DNA of 22,817 nt from an uncultured Clostridia bacterium (GTDB lineage Bacteria; Bacillota; Clostridia; TANB77; RGIG9151), in contig CAKSUD010000024.1 of assembly GCA_934500865.1 (NCBI GenBank), forward strand, positions 1 through 22,817, written 5' to 3'. The notes beneath the pieces were generated by a model that made no database searches, was not told the origin of the DNA, and saw nothing but the letters and a program-made list of their open reading frames with translations. This document shows, one piece after another, positions 22,780 to 22,817 of the stretch (its first letter is position 1; each line of letters begins with the position of its first letter). Made by a program: the position numbers and the translations under genes.

Positions 22780-22817
22780 ATAAAACGTTGTTACGCAAGT
22801 AATTGCAACACAAAATA

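Larger units (their letters stand above)
22625..22810 (+). repeat. Imperfect tandem duplication of a promoter unit of about 95 bp
   Basis: Copy one begins GATAAAAATATAAAAAAGTT at 22625 and copy two GATAAAAAACTTAAAAAAGTT at 22719. They align with one indel through the A-tracts, TTGACAAA, the TATnATATAAAAC region and the following hairpin-forming start of the transcript. Confidence 0.7.

Overview
The window is a compact, AT-rich stretch of a spore-forming clostridial (Firmicutes) chromosome. It carries stage II sporulation genes (spoIIR, spoIIP), the 3' end of an [FeFe] hydrogenase typical of obligate anaerobes, strong AGGAGG-type ribosome binding sites, frequent TTG/GTG starts and sigma-A-like promoters. 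No genus can be assigned from sequence alone. I see no IS element, phage, CRISPR array, tRNA or rRNA gene. No gene-free stretch reaches 300 bases; the longest are about 250 (22566-22817) and 233 (15818-16050).

Layout. 1-569: hydrogenase 3' end and terminator. 604-894: a very cysteine-rich small protein with its own terminator. 1086-3613: a membrane-anchored HtrA-type protease, then a DUF234-type ATPase relative that has lost its nucleotide-binding loop. 3712-6486: a large secreted, membrane-anchored protein with Cys/His repeats, a BIG2-like domain and a Pro-rich repeat linker. It converges with an rqcH-spoIIR pair on the minus strand (6483-8776). 8894-10690: an acyl-CoA synthetase-like enzyme, divergent from spoIIR. 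10786-15411: a probable operon of prfA, a ZIP metal transporter, a metal-binding lipoprotein, an ABC ATPase and a polysaccharide deacetylase-like protein, ended by a terminator shared with a convergent small CBM25-type protein (15449-15817). 16051-18831: an AMIN/amidase_3 cell-wall amidase, spoIIP and rsmE. 18895-22565: a PilZ protein, queA, tgt and a P-loop/Asp23 fusion, closed by a terminator. 22620-22817: two tandem, duplicated, very strong promoters with A-tract upstream elements pointing out of the window, most likely to an rRNA operon.

How the genes work together. Several genes serve sporulation and the cell wall: SpoIIR signals from forespore to mother cell, SpoIIP and the amidase remodel peptidoglycan, and the Cys-rich protein may be a spore surface component. 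Others serve translation: RF1, RqcH, RsmE, and QueA/Tgt for queuosine. A metal-uptake set sits inside the prfA operon but has no permease. The most unusual DNA-level features are a terminator written inside the convergent rqcH coding sequence, a terminator hairpin containing the next gene's -10 box, and the duplicated promoter block at the right end.
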